A stretch of 64,000 nt of DNA from Niveibacterium sp. 24ML (GTDB lineage Bacteria; Pseudomonadota; Gammaproteobacteria; Burkholderiales; Rhodocyclaceae). Below are positions 33,205-42,188 of this stretch, in pieces. Position numbers and translations under genes: made by a program. The stretch is from contig NZ_JAPFHA010000015.1 of NCBI RefSeq assembly GCF_026586805.1, positions 1 through 64,000 on the forward strand, in the 5' to 3' direction. Each line of letters starts with the position of its first letter. The stretch's first letter is position 1. The notes under the pieces were generated by a model. It searched no databases and was not told the origin of the DNA. It saw only the letters and a list, made by a program, of their open reading frames with translations.

Positions 33205-33522
33205 TCAGTAGGATATCGCCCAGCCGGCGGTATCCACTCGCACATGCGGGCGACCAACGGCGCTGCATGCGTGAACTGCGAAGTTCCTGGCCCAGTTGCT
33301 GGCGCTCGCGAATTGCTGTTCGCCGCCGTACTTGGCGACGTTCAGGATCTGATCGACGATCAATAGCTTGCCCATAGGGTTGCTGGGCGTGCATTCAAGT
33401 TCAACGAATTCGCGGTCGAACCATTGGCGGGCGGCACGGGGGGCAAGCGCGGCGAGTTCGGCCTCGCTCACTTCGAAGATGTAGTCGAGTCCCTCACCGA
33501 AACTCACGATCACTGTGTTCAT
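33205..33522 (-). CDS. Hypothetical protein, 105 residues
   Basis: The ORF from ATG 33522 encodes a soluble protein beginning MNTVIVSFGEGLDYIFEVSE, followed by ELAALAPRAARQWFDREFVE and a hydrophobic LLIVDQILNVAKYGG. No signal peptide, membrane helix or known domain is visible. It is convergent with nothing and lies next to the GH94 pseudogene; the upstream cardiolipin synthase gene ends 109 bp away on the same strand. Composition fits a real gene. Confidence 0.7.
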   Translation of the reverse strand: MNTVIVSFGEGLDYIFEVSEAELAALAPRAARQWFDREFVELECTPSNPMGKLLIVDQILNVAKYGGEQQFASASNWARNFAVHACSAVGRPHVRVDTAGWAISY

Positions 33523-33630
33523 CTGGAGCCTCATGCCGGCAGTGCGATCAGGGATTTTGCGCTGCGTGTGAAGGGGCGATGCTGCGGTTTGTCGGCAGCC
33601 AGACAGTTCGGGTCTGGCATCTTGGTCGCC

Positions 33631-35088
33631 CTAAAGCAGCGGGCTGACCAGATGCGCGCCGCTCTCTGCGAGGCGTGCGCCGGTTGAACGCCGTGCCCAG
33701 GCGGCCGCATCCAAGGGAATGGCGGTCTGGGCATAGCGATCCTGCAGCGCGCGGATTTCGGCGGTGAACGCCTGGTCGTAAATCACCAGTGTCACTTCGA
33801 AGTTGAGACGGAAGCTGCGGATGTCCAGATTGGTGGTGCCAAACAGTGCCAAGCTGCGATCAACCGTAACGCTCTTGGTGTGCAGCAGGCCGTCGTTGAA
33901 CTGGAGGATGCGCACGCCGGCTTCGAGCAGGGGTTCGAACGACCAGCGGCTGGCATGGCGCACCAGGATCGAATCAACGCGGGCCGGTACGATCACCGTG
34001 ACCGATACCCCGCGCAGGGCGGCGGCCTCGAGCGCAAGGAACAAGGGTTCGTCGGGCACGAAGTAGGGCGTCGTGAGGACGATTTCGGCGCGTGCTGCGT
34101 AAAGTGTTGCAAGCAGCAGCCGGTGCGCGCTCTCGCCTTCAAATCCCGGGCCCGAGGGTAAGACCTGCACTTCGGCGCCTCCGGCAACCGGTGCCGCCAG
34201 CGCATCGGCCAAGCCCGGCGCGACTTGCCCAAGCGCTTCGCCGGTTTCGATGCACCAGTCCCAGAGCACCACGCCTGCAAGCATTTCGACAACCGGGCCT
34301 TCGATGCGGGCCATCGCGTCCACCCACTCGCCGACGCCGGCGTCCTGCTTGAAGTGCAGCGGGTCCACCAGATTCAGACTACCTGTCCAGGCCACGAGGC
34401 CGTCCACCACGATGATCTTGCGGTGCAGGCGAAGGTCGAACCGTACGAAGGCCGCCCGCAGCAGGCCGACTGGCAGGGCTTCGACGACCGACACGCCGCC
34501 TTCGCGAAGGCGGGCAGGCCAGTCGCTGCGGAAGAAGTCGCGGCTGCCGGCAGCATCCAGCAGAACGCGGCAAACTACCCCGCGCTGCGCGGCCCGGATC
34601 AAGGCCGCAGCAACGTCGTCAGCCTGGCCGCCTGGATGCCAGATGTAGAACTCGATCAGGATGGTGTGCCGTGCGGCGTCGATGTCGGCGGCAATGTCGG
34701 CGAGGATGCGGCCAGAATCGCTTCGCAGCGACAGGTGATTGCCGATCGTCGACGGCAAGCCCGCGGCGCCCTGTGCGGTGCGGCGGATCGTGAACCAGCG
34801 CGCTTCGCTGTTCGGTGTGCTGAGGATTTCCGCTGGCAATGATCGCACCCAATCCACCAGCAGCGGGAGCAGCCTGCTTGCGTGTCGCCCCCGCCGCCTG
34901 CCCAGTTGGCGCTCGCCAATGAACAGATAGAGCACGGCACCGAAATACGGTACGCCCACGATCAGAAGCAGCCAGGCCAGCGTCGTGGACGGCGGGTGAC
35001 GTTGCATCAGCGCCCGCGTGGCGAAGGCAGCAGTAATGACGATGTGTGTTGCGGCGGCGAGCGTCCCGAGGTGGTCGCTTAGGCTCAT
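33631..35088 (-). CDS. Cardiolipin synthase (phospholipase D family)
   Basis: The 485-residue protein has two N-terminal membrane helices and two HKD motifs: RLHRKIIVVDGLVAWTGS near residue 225 and LLHTKSVTVDRSLALFGT near 400. These form the active site that joins two phosphatidylglycerol molecules, or transfers phosphatidyl groups, at the inner membrane. PSGPGFEGE and TPYFVPDEPL are also family motifs. The start MSLSDHLGTL at 35088 is preferred to 35106. Which Cls class it belongs to cannot be decided. Confidence 0.94.
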   Translation of the reverse strand: MSLSDHLGTLAAATHIVITAAFATRALMQRHPPSTTLAWLLLIVGVPYFGAVLYLFIGERQLGRRRGRHASRLLPLLVDWVRSLPAEILSTPNSEARWFTIRRTAQGAAGLPSTIGNHLSLRSDSGRILADIAADIDAARHTILIEFYIWHPGGQADDVAAALIRAAQRGVVCRVLLDAAGSRDFFRSDWPARLREGGVSVVEALPVGLLRAAFVRFDLRLHRKIIVVDGLVAWTGSLNLVDPLHFKQDAGVGEWVDAMARIEGPVVEMLAGVVLWDWCIETGEALGQVAPGLADALAAPVAGGAEVQVLPSGPGFEGESAHRLLLATLYAARAEIVLTTPYFVPDEPLFLALEAAALRGVSVTVIVPARVDSILVRHASRWSFEPLLEAGVRILQFNDGLLHTKSVTVDRSLALFGTTNLDIRSFRLNFEVTLVIYDQAFTAEIRALQDRYAQTAIPLDAAAWARRSTGARLAESGAHLVSPLL

Positions 35089-35296
35089 GAACTTGGATTC
35101 AGGCAAGTCTGATCTTCACAGAGCATAGCCGAGCGCGCGCACGCGTGGCAGCCCGGCAACGCGCCGCCGAGATTCTGACGCGCTCATGGAACCTGCAGAC
35201 TCGCTTGTGGTCAATAGCTGCTGCTGCAGGCATGCGGAGCAGGGTGATATCCTGCCTCGCTGCAAGCATTCTCAACGACTCCGGAGTTTTCATCCT

Positions 35297-36193
35297 ATGC
35301 GTTCCGCACTTGCCATTTGTAGCCTTGCAACGGCGGTCTTGTCTGCGCCCGCTGTCGCTCAACGCCCGCCACCGGCGAGTGTTTCCGCTGCCGTCACCAA
35401 CGTGTTTGATACCGACATGGAAAGTGGCGGCACCGTTGGCCTGTCGGCCGTCACATTGACCGGTGGGGGGAACTGGCCGGTGTCCCAGACCACCACGCTC
35501 GGCATACAAGCGCGGGTGGATATCGACAACTGGAAGTTCGACAAACCGGCAGCGTTTGGTGGGCAGACACCCTGGCAGGGCACCAACCGCTTTTCGCTTG
35601 CCGTGCCAGTCGGATTTTCGCTCGGCGATGGCTGGAACATGTCCTTGAGCCCAAGCGTTGAGCTGACGGGCGAAGAGGGCGCAGACGCCTCCGAGTCCCT
35701 CGGCTATGGCCTCACCGCGCTCGCGATCAAGGCCTTTGCGCGCGACAAGCTGCTCGGCGTGGGGGTCGGCGTCTTCAGCAACATCGAAAAGACGACGGCT
35801 TTCCCTTTCCTGATCATTGACTGGAAGATCGCCGAAGACTGGCGAGTCTCCAACCCCTTGCAGGTCGGTCCGTCGGGGCCCGCTGGATTGATGCTCTCGT
35901 ACCAGATTGCCCCGCAGTGGGAAATCGGCGCCGGTGCAGCATATCGAACTTATCGCTTCCGCCTGGCGGAAGACAACCCGATTGCCAAGAACGGTGTCGG
36001 TGAAGCAAGTTACATCCCGGTCTTTGCCCAAGCGACTTATCGTGGCCAGACGGGATGGCGCTTTGATCTCTATGGCGGTGCCATGACCAGCGGATCCTTG
36101 AAGGTCATGGATAGCCAGGGCGAGAACGACATCGCCGAAGACGATGTCAAGACAGCGCCGACGGTGGCAGTGGCCTTCTCGGCGCGCTTCTGA
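35297..36193 (+). CDS. Outer-membrane beta-barrel protein (DUF6268-like)
   Basis: The 298-residue protein has a signal peptide (MRSALAICSLATAVLSAPAVA) and alternating hydrophobic strands rich in Gly, Tyr and Phe, and ends with Phe (FSARF), all typical of outer-membrane barrels. WKIAEDWRVSNPL, SYQIAPQWEIGAGAAYRTYRF and TYRGQTGWRFDLYGG are typical barrel strands. The start at 35297 has GGAG 11 bases upstream; the track to 35186 is leader DNA. The function is unknown. It is divergent from cardiolipin synthase. Confidence 0.85.
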   Translation: MRSALAICSLATAVLSAPAVAQRPPPASVSAAVTNVFDTDMESGGTVGLSAVTLTGGGNWPVSQTTTLGIQARVDIDNWKFDKPAAFGGQTPWQGTNRFSLAVPVGFSLGDGWNMSLSPSVELTGEEGADASESLGYGLTALAIKAFARDKLLGVGVGVFSNIEKTTAFPFLIIDWKIAEDWRVSNPLQVGPSGPAGLMLSYQIAPQWEIGAGAAYRTYRFRLAEDNPIAKNGVGEASYIPVFAQATYRGQTGWRFDLYGGAMTSGSLKVMDSQGENDIAEDDVKTAPTVAVAFSARF

Positions 36194-36215
36194 GGCGAGG
36201 GGTTGATCACCAAAG

Positions 36216-36242
36216 AAAAAGGCGCCGATTGGCGCCTTTTTT
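36216..36242. terminator. Bidirectional terminator
   Basis: A perfect stem (AAGGCGCC with GGCGCCTT) has a GATT loop flanked by A5 and T6, between the convergent outer-membrane gene and a PEP-CTERM gene. It serves both strands. Confidence 0.93.
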
Positions 36243-36257
36243 GTTCGTGGCTGCGGG

Positions 36258-36806
36258 TCAGACCTTTGCACGGCGACGACGCGCGGCCATCGCAGTAATG
36301 CCCAAGCCAGCGAGCATCATTGCGTAAGTTTCCGGTTCGGGTACGGCCGGGGTGATGCCTGCGCCCGCCAGGTTGGTGACGGACATGCCTGCGCCGTCAC
36401 TGAAGGCGTTAGGGTAGAACGTCACCAGATCCACGTTCTTGATGTTGAAGTTGAAGGGCGTAGCGGCATCCCAGTTGATTACGTATTCCTTGCGGAGATC
36501 GTACTCGTTGGCTGCGCTGCCTTTTGCCCATGCTGTGACGTAGAAGTACTGATGAGCGTAGAGGTCGTAGTTTTCGTCGCCGGGTTGCGGCGCAGAGCCG
36601 GTCCATGGCCAAGGCGTTGTGACGGTTGCGCTATCGAGGTCGAAAGTGCCGCCATCGGTAGCCCAGACTGCGTAGCTGGCATGGTAGAACTGGTGCCCGT
36701 TGATCTCTTGGAGCCAAAGGTCAGTACCGGAAGACGTTGCCGCGTGGGCAACGGAAGAGCAGCAGGCGGCGACGGCGATGGCAAGAGCGCGCTTGGTGAA
36801 TGACAT
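36258..36806 (-). CDS. PEP-CTERM sorted protein
   Basis: The 182-residue protein has a signal peptide (MSFTKRALAIAVAACCSSVAHA) and a classical C-terminal signal VPEPETYAMMLAGLGITAMA then RRRRAKV, as in the MAARRRR type. The mature region is rich in Tyr, Trp and Asp (TTPWPWTGSAPQPGDENYDLY). The start at 36806 is chosen by the signal peptide. It stands alone; no exosortase is in the window. Confidence 0.9.
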   Translation of the reverse strand: MSFTKRALAIAVAACCSSVAHAATSSGTDLWLQEINGHQFYHASYAVWATDGGTFDLDSATVTTPWPWTGSAPQPGDENYDLYAHQYFYVTAWAKGSAANEYDLRKEYVINWDAATPFNFNIKNVDLVTFYPNAFSDGAGMSVTNLAGAGITPAVPEPETYAMMLAGLGITAMAARRRRAKV

Positions 36807-37010
36807 GCAAAACTCCGGGGGGTGCTTAGGAGTTGGCATCATGACACGTGGTTTTTTGCGCGGGCTTCTCGAATTTGCTCTCGATGTGACTAGCTGCGCG
36901 GCGCCCGCAAGAAGTTCAAGGCGACTCTTCTCTGCCCCGGCCGAGGCCAGGGCAGCGTGCAGCGTCAATGCGCGAACGAATTGGCGCTCGATCTAGGCGA
37001 CTTCACGAAA

Positions 37011-38609
37011 TCAATCCATCTCTTCGTAAAGCGGCAAGGTCAGGAACTCGGTGAAGTCTGCGCGGGTGCTCATGTCTTCGAAGATCTGCGCGGCGCGCTC
37101 GTAGGTGGCGGTGTTTTCGCCAAGCGCGCTGACGGCCTTGCACACTTTCCCGAGTTCGTCGCTGGTGAGGCTGCGCACGAGTTCAGCCGTAACTTTGCGG
37201 CCATCCTCGAGCACACCCTTCGGCGAACGAATCCATTGCCAGACTTGCGAGCGCGAGATCTCGGCGGTGGCGGCGTCTTCCATCAGGTTGTGGATCGGTA
37301 CGCAACCATTGCCAGCCAGCCAGCTGCCGAGGTAGTGGATGCCAACGTTGATGTTGTTGCGCAGGCCTGCTTCGGTGATGGGCGCTTCGGGCTGGAAGTT
37401 CATCAGATCGGCCCCGCTCACGCTGACGTCGTCGCGTTGTTTGCTGATTTGATTGGGCTTGTCGCCGAGCACTGCCTTGAACTCGGCCATCGCGGTCTCA
37501 ACCAGGCCCGGGTGCGCGACCCAGCCGCCGTCGTAACCATCCGTGGCGTCACGCCGCTTGTCGCCGATGATGCCTTGCATTGCGATGGCATTCTTCTCGG
37601 GGTCGTTCTTGATCGGGATCAGGGCTGACATGCCGCCGATCGCTGGCGCGTTGCGCTTGTGGCAGGTTTTCAGCAAGAGCAGGGCGTAGGCACGCATGAA
37701 CGGCGTGGTCATCGTGATCTTGCTGCGTTCGGCAAGGCAGAAGCTGCTGTCGACCTTGAACTTCTTGATGCAGGAAAAGATGTAATCCCAGCGGCCGGCA
37801 TTGAGCCCCGCGGAGTGTTCGCGCAACTCGTAGAGGATCTCGTCCATTTCGAACGAGGCGAGAATCGTCTCGATCAGCACGGTGGCCTTGATCGTCCCGC
37901 GCGGAATGCCCAGTTCATCCTGCGCAAGGCAGAAGATGTCGTTCCACAGCCGCGCTTCCAGGTGCGATTCCATCTTCGGCAAGTAGAAGTAGGGGCCGGC
38001 CCCGCGAGCAAGTTGCTCCCTGGCGTTGTGGAAGAAGAACAGGCCAAAGTCGAACACGCCGCCGGACATGCGTTGTCCATCCACCAGCACGTGCTTCTCA
38101 TCCAGATGCCAGCCCCGTGGCCGCACCACCAGTGTTGCGACCTTCTCCTTGAGCGCATAGCGCTTGCCGTTTGAATCGAAGTCGATCTGGCGGCGGATTG
38201 CGTCGAAGAGATTGATCTGGCCCTGGATCTGGTTTTCCCAGACCGGCGAGTTCGAGTCTTCGAAGTCCGTCATGTAACTGTCGGCGCCCGAATTCAATGC
38301 GTTGATGATCATCTTGCGTTCGACCGGGCCGGTAATTTCCACCCGGCGGCATTCGAGCGCCGTCGGCAGCGGCGCAATCTTCCAGTCGCCTTCGCGGATG
38401 TGCCTGGTTTCGGGCAGAAAGTCGGGGCGCTCGCCGGCATCCAGCCGCTGGGTTCGTGCGACGCGCGCGGCCAGCAGGGTTTGCCTGCGGTCTTCGGATG
38501 CGCGGTGCAGCTTTGCGACGAAGGCGAGTGCCTCGGGCGTGAGGATCGCTTCGAATTCGGGCGTGATCGGCGCGTTGATCTGAACGCCGGCGGGCAGCTT
38601 GATGGCCAT
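37011..38609 (-). CDS. aceB: Malate synthase A
   Basis: The 532-residue enzyme joins glyoxylate and acetyl-CoA to give malate, the second step of the glyoxylate bypass. Motifs include GDWKIAPLPTALECRRVEI, MTDFEDSNSPVWENQ, KVATLVVRPRGWHLDEKH, the catalytic region ATVLIETILASFEMDEILY and WIRSPKGVLEDGRKV. Length and motifs fit isoform A. A haloacid dehalogenase gene ends 38 bp upstream on the same strand. Isocitrate lyase is not in the window. Confidence 0.97.
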   Translation of the reverse strand: MAIKLPAGVQINAPITPEFEAILTPEALAFVAKLHRASEDRRQTLLAARVARTQRLDAGERPDFLPETRHIREGDWKIAPLPTALECRRVEITGPVERKMIINALNSGADSYMTDFEDSNSPVWENQIQGQINLFDAIRRQIDFDSNGKRYALKEKVATLVVRPRGWHLDEKHVLVDGQRMSGGVFDFGLFFFHNAREQLARGAGPYFYLPKMESHLEARLWNDIFCLAQDELGIPRGTIKATVLIETILASFEMDEILYELREHSAGLNAGRWDYIFSCIKKFKVDSSFCLAERSKITMTTPFMRAYALLLLKTCHKRNAPAIGGMSALIPIKNDPEKNAIAMQGIIGDKRRDATDGYDGGWVAHPGLVETAMAEFKAVLGDKPNQISKQRDDVSVSGADLMNFQPEAPITEAGLRNNINVGIHYLGSWLAGNGCVPIHNLMEDAATAEISRSQVWQWIRSPKGVLEDGRKVTAELVRSLTSDELGKVCKAVSALGENTATYERAAQIFEDMSTRADFTEFLTLPLYEEMD

Positions 38610-38647
38610 GAGAAAACTCCTCGGTTTGAGTTTCGTTGCTCGGCGGG

Positions 38648-39328
38648 CTAACGGATGTGCCCTGCCAGAAATTCTGCGACTTCGCCAAGTGAGCTGCCTT
38701 CAGCGCTTGGCGCGATATCGAGTTGCTCGCGCGGGTGTCCGCCACGGTTGCACCAGAAGGTGCCAAAGCCGAACCAGCCGGCCCCCGCGACGTCCCAGCC
38801 GTTGCCGGAAACGAACAGGATCTCGCCGGCGCGGCAACCCAGGGTTTTCGGCCCCAGCGCGTAGGCCGTGGGCGAAGTCTTGTACGCGCGCACAGCGTCG
38901 ATCGAGATCACATGGTCCAGCAACGGGGTGAGGCCGGCACTCTTGACCGCAATGTCGAGCATCTGCGGCGTGCCGTTCGACAGAATCCCCAGCGCCATCC
39001 CGCGTGCCCGCAGGGCTTTGAGCGCGGGCTTCACATCGGGAAAAGCGGCAAGGCAGGCGTACTGATTCATCAATCGATCACGCTGGGCTTCGTCCAGCCC
39101 GAGCCCGAGCCGGGCATTGGCGTAGTCGAGCGCATCGCGGGTCACTTCCCAGAAAGGCTTGTAGCGCCCGCCCAGTGTTCGCAGCTGGGTGTACTCGATC
39201 TGCTTTTGCCGCCACAGGGCCGACAACTCAGATCCGCGACCGGGCGCGAGTTGTTCCGCCATGGCCGCCACCGAGTGCACGTCGAACAAGGTGCCGTAGG
39301 CGTCGAACAGAACGGCTGAGTACCGCAT
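38648..39328 (-). CDS. (S)-2-haloacid dehalogenase, HAD type II
   Basis: The 226-residue protein matches L-2-haloacid dehalogenases: Asp nucleophile in LFDAYGTLFD, LWRQKQIEYTQLRTL, ILSNGTPQML, the Lys in AYKTSPTAYALGP, and VSGNGWDVAGA with the Ser, Asn and Asp of the active site. It hydrolyses haloacids such as chloroacetate to hydroxyacids such as glycolate. The start MRYSAVLFDA at 39328 is chosen. It lies just upstream of malate synthase, with a LysR regulator divergent. Confidence 0.92.
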   Translation of the reverse strand: MRYSAVLFDAYGTLFDVHSVAAMAEQLAPGRGSELSALWRQKQIEYTQLRTLGGRYKPFWEVTRDALDYANARLGLGLDEAQRDRLMNQYACLAAFPDVKPALKALRARGMALGILSNGTPQMLDIAVKSAGLTPLLDHVISIDAVRAYKTSPTAYALGPKTLGCRAGEILFVSGNGWDVAGAGWFGFGTFWCNRGGHPREQLDIAPSAEGSSLGEVAEFLAGHIR

Positions 39329-39482
39329 GCTTCCCCCGAAAAAGCAGCCGCCGCCTCCCGTCCCCCCGGCGAGAGGCGGCGCTGCGCAGGTCAATGCGCA
39401 AGCTGCAGACTGCAGTCTATTCTTGCTCAGGCGGGAATAGAATGCGTGAGGGAGTCAAATGATCTTTGTGTTTTGGTAAAAA

Positions 39483-40382
39483 ATGGATCGATTCAAAGAG
39501 CTGGTTTGCTTCGTAAACGTGGCGCAGCGCGGCAGCCTGACTGCCGCAGCCGCGCAAGAGGGCGTAACGGCCGCGGTGGTTAGCCGCCGGCTGGACGCGC
39601 TGGAAGCGCGCCTGGGCGTCAAGTTGCTGCTGCGTACGACGCGGCGTGTCACGTTGACGTTCGAGGGCATGGCATTCCTTGAAGATGCGCAGCGGGTTCT
39701 GGGCGATCTGGCAAATGCCGAGGCCTCGGTGAGCCTTGGTGGCGTGAAAGCGAGCGGGCACATCCGCATGACGGCGCCGGCCGGCTTCGGGCGTCGGCAT
39801 GTAGCCCCGCTGATTCGTGAGTATCTCAACGACCATGAAGACGTGTCGGTGTCGCTGGACTTGTCTGACCGCGTGGTTGATCTGGTGAACGAAGGCTTCG
39901 ATTTCGGTGTCCGCATTGGCGATTTGCCGGACTCCTCGCTGGTCTCGATTCGCCTGGGCGCGGTGCGGCGCGTGGTGGTGGCAAGCCCGCAGTACCTTGA
40001 GCGCTGTGGCGTGCCCCAAACCCCTGACGATCTTGCCGAACACAACTGCCTTGTGCTCTCGCAGCAACGCGGCTGGGCCCTGAAAACGGGCAGCAGTGAT
40101 ACGGCGACAACCGTCAAGGTACGGGGCGCGTTCTCCTGCAACGATGGTGCGGTGCTGCGCGAGTGGGCGCTCGCCGGCGCAGGCATTGCGTGGCGGTCGC
40201 TATGGGAAGTGGGTGACGATGTGCGAAGCGGGGCGCTGGTTGAAGTGCTTGCCGACTACGCGACTGCGCCGATGGGCATTTACGCCCTGTTTCCGCAGCG
40301 GCGTCACCTGTCACTTCGTGTTCGCTTGCTCGTTGACTATCTGAAGTCGAGCTATGCCGCCTCGGCCAGCCGATTCGTATGA
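39483..40382 (+). CDS. LysR-family transcriptional regulator
   Basis: The 299-residue protein has the N-terminal winged helix (FKELVCFVNVAQRGSLTAAA, RRLDALEARLGVKLLLRTT) and an effector-binding domain with IRMTAPAGFGRRHVAPLI and the ASPQYLERCG motif. It is divergently transcribed from the haloacid dehalogenase and aceB genes across 154 bp, a usual setting for regulation of neighbours. The effector is unknown. Confidence 0.95.
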   Translation: MDRFKELVCFVNVAQRGSLTAAAAQEGVTAAVVSRRLDALEARLGVKLLLRTTRRVTLTFEGMAFLEDAQRVLGDLANAEASVSLGGVKASGHIRMTAPAGFGRRHVAPLIREYLNDHEDVSVSLDLSDRVVDLVNEGFDFGVRIGDLPDSSLVSIRLGAVRRVVVASPQYLERCGVPQTPDDLAEHNCLVLSQQRGWALKTGSSDTATTVKVRGAFSCNDGAVLREWALAGAGIAWRSLWEVGDDVRSGALVEVLADYATAPMGIYALFPQRRHLSLRVRLLVDYLKSSYAASASRFV

Positions 40383-40403
40383 GGCAGAGTAGCTTCGGCC
40401 AAG

Positions 40404-41117
40404 TCAGTTGCCACGGCCGTCGCCGCCACTGAAGAGTTGGTCAGACAGTGACTGTTCGCGCTCGACGATACAGTCCAGAAAAACCTCGGCCCCGTGCATG
40501 TGGGCGAAGGCTTCGAAGCCACTGACAAGGAAGGTGTGGAGTGCGCCGAGGCCGGTAGCTCTTGCCGGGCCGCCCATCAGGCGCAGCATGCCCCGGATCA
40601 TGGGGTGGTGGGTCAGTTCGTCGAGGGGTTCGCCGACTTCACGGATCAGACGGATCTGGCGATTGCGGTCGCTGCGGCGGCCGACGCGGCGATAGGCCGT
40701 GGCGTAGGCCGCGTCATCGATGTCCTGTTCGACGCTCATCGCACGGAGGGCGTCGACCATTGCAGCGTCCAGGGTTTCGGACAGGGCGTCGAGTTCAATT
40801 GCCCGGCAGATCGTTTCAAGCGCGCTACGGGGCAAGAAACGGCTCAGCATGGGTTGAACGCGCGCGAGCGCGGCATCGCGGTCGGCGAAGTCTTTCGGGC
40901 CGTAGAGTTCGTTCAGGAAGAACTCGGCGGCAGGGCGGTAGCGTTCGCTCTCGAGCAGATCGGCGTGGGTTCGTGCCAGGCGCGCGGACTGCCATGCACG
41001 CAGCGCGTGGCGGTCGCGCTTCCAGTCCTCGTCATCGAGTTCGCGCAGGCGGAAGGCTTTGGCCACATGCATGTGATTCGAGAGCCGCTCGGCGATCTCG
41101 TGTTTTTCTGCATCCAT
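40404..41117 (-). CDS. FFLEELY-motif protein
   Basis: The 237-residue, helical, cytoplasmic protein has AAEFFLNELYGPKDFADRD near residue 65, which matches the FFLEELY motif for which the family is named. LPRSALETICRAIELDALSE, GRRSDRNRQIRLIREVGEPL and a C-terminal HMHGAEVFLDCIVERE follow. The function is unknown. The start MDAEKHEIAE at 41117 is preferred to 41129. It is convergent with LysR. Confidence 0.85.
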   Translation of the reverse strand: MDAEKHEIAERLSNHMHVAKAFRLRELDDEDWKRDRHALRAWQSARLARTHADLLESERYRPAAEFFLNELYGPKDFADRDAALARVQPMLSRFLPRSALETICRAIELDALSETLDAAMVDALRAMSVEQDIDDAAYATAYRRVGRRSDRNRQIRLIREVGEPLDELTHHPMIRGMLRLMGGPARATGLGALHTFLVSGFEAFAHMHGAEVFLDCIVEREQSLSDQLFSGGDGRGN

Positions 41118-41222
41118 GCCTTGGATCATAGCAACCGGTTTTGCCGGGAGTAGAGCCCCGGCCCTAACTGCCCCGGCCGTGCGGCGTTACCATCCTCGCG
41201 TTGTCACGGAAAGGTGTGTCTG

Positions 41223-42125
41223 ATGCTTGCTCGCCAACTCAAGCTTGGCTTGGTGCTGGAGGTGCTGATCTGGCTTGCGCTGGGTCTGTGCGGCGTGACC
41301 TTGCTGGACTGGCCGCCGATCACAATGCTGGCGATCGTGCTCGGCGGCATGCTTGGGCTGCGTGTGTTGATTGTGGGAGGCACCTTTGCCTTCTCGATCG
41401 CCTGGGGGGCGGCCCCGCCGGCTGATCTGCGCTTGGGGTTCTTCGCGAGTGTGCGATTGCTGGTCAAGGAAGTGTCTGCCTTCCTTTTGATGTTCTGCGT
41501 GCTGCAGCCCTTCGAACGCTACTGGATGCGATCGGACCGGCTTGATCGTGGTGCGCCGGGGCGCACGCCGGTGTTGCTGGTGCATGGCTATGGCTGCAAC
41601 CGGGGTACCTGGGGCCGCATGGCGCGCGCGCTGCGGCGGCGCGGTTGGCCGGTCGCCACGGTGAACCTGGAGCCCGCCGGCAGCAGCATCGACCAGTTCG
41701 CGGCACAGCTCGCCAAGCGTATCGATCAGGTCTTGCTTGAGACGGGTGCCGACCAGGTGATTCTGCTCGGGCATTCGATGGGGGGGCTGGTCGCACGCCA
41801 GTATGTTGCCCGCTACGGGGATACGGCGGTGCGCGCGATCATCTCGTTGGGGTCGCCGCACCATGGCACCCGTATTGCCCGGCTGGGTTTGGGCCAGTGC
41901 GCGCGCGACATGGAGCCGGGGAGCGCCTTTCTTGCCAAGTTGCCGCTTTCGACGCCGGTTCCGCTGATTTCGATTTACAGCGCCCACGACAACTTCATCA
42001 TGCCGCAAGGGCCTTGCCGCGTATCCGGCGCGCGCAACGTTGCGATAGCCGGCGTTGGCCATATCCACATGGTCTTGTCGCAACGGGTTGCCAACCATGT
42101 TTTGCGGGAACTTGCCGGCGTCTGA
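41223..42125 (+). CDS. Alpha/beta hydrolase, lipase-like, with N-terminal membrane region
   Basis: The 300-residue protein starts with three or so hydrophobic segments (residues 5-95) and then has an alpha/beta hydrolase domain. It has the oxyanion motif LLVHGYGCNRGTWG, nucleophile GHSMGG, SLGSPHHGT and a C-terminal GVGHIHMVLS holding the catalytic His. Such proteins are triacylglycerol lipases or esterases. The ATG at 41223 has GGAAAGG eight bases upstream. It lies next to a fatty acyl-CoA reductase gene in convergent orientation. Confidence 0.9.
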   Translation: MLARQLKLGLVLEVLIWLALGLCGVTLLDWPPITMLAIVLGGMLGLRVLIVGGTFAFSIAWGAAPPADLRLGFFASVRLLVKEVSAFLLMFCVLQPFERYWMRSDRLDRGAPGRTPVLLVHGYGCNRGTWGRMARALRRRGWPVATVNLEPAGSSIDQFAAQLAKRIDQVLLETGADQVILLGHSMGGLVARQYVARYGDTAVRAIISLGSPHHGTRIARLGLGQCARDMEPGSAFLAKLPLSTPVPLISIYSAHDNFIMPQGPCRVSGARNVAIAGVGHIHMVLSQRVANHVLRELAGV

Positions 42126-42143
42126 GCGCGAGCGATCAAGAAA

Positions 42144-42167
42144 AACGGCCACCCGAGGGTGGCCGTT
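42144..42167. terminator. Bidirectional terminator between lipase and acyl-CoA reductase genes
   Basis: An 11-bp stem (AACGGCCACCC with GGGTGGCCGTT) with a two-base spacer is flanked by A5 on the left and a T-rich run on the right, between convergent genes. Confidence 0.9.
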
Positions 42168-42188
42168 CTGCTTTTGCGGTGGGCGAAT

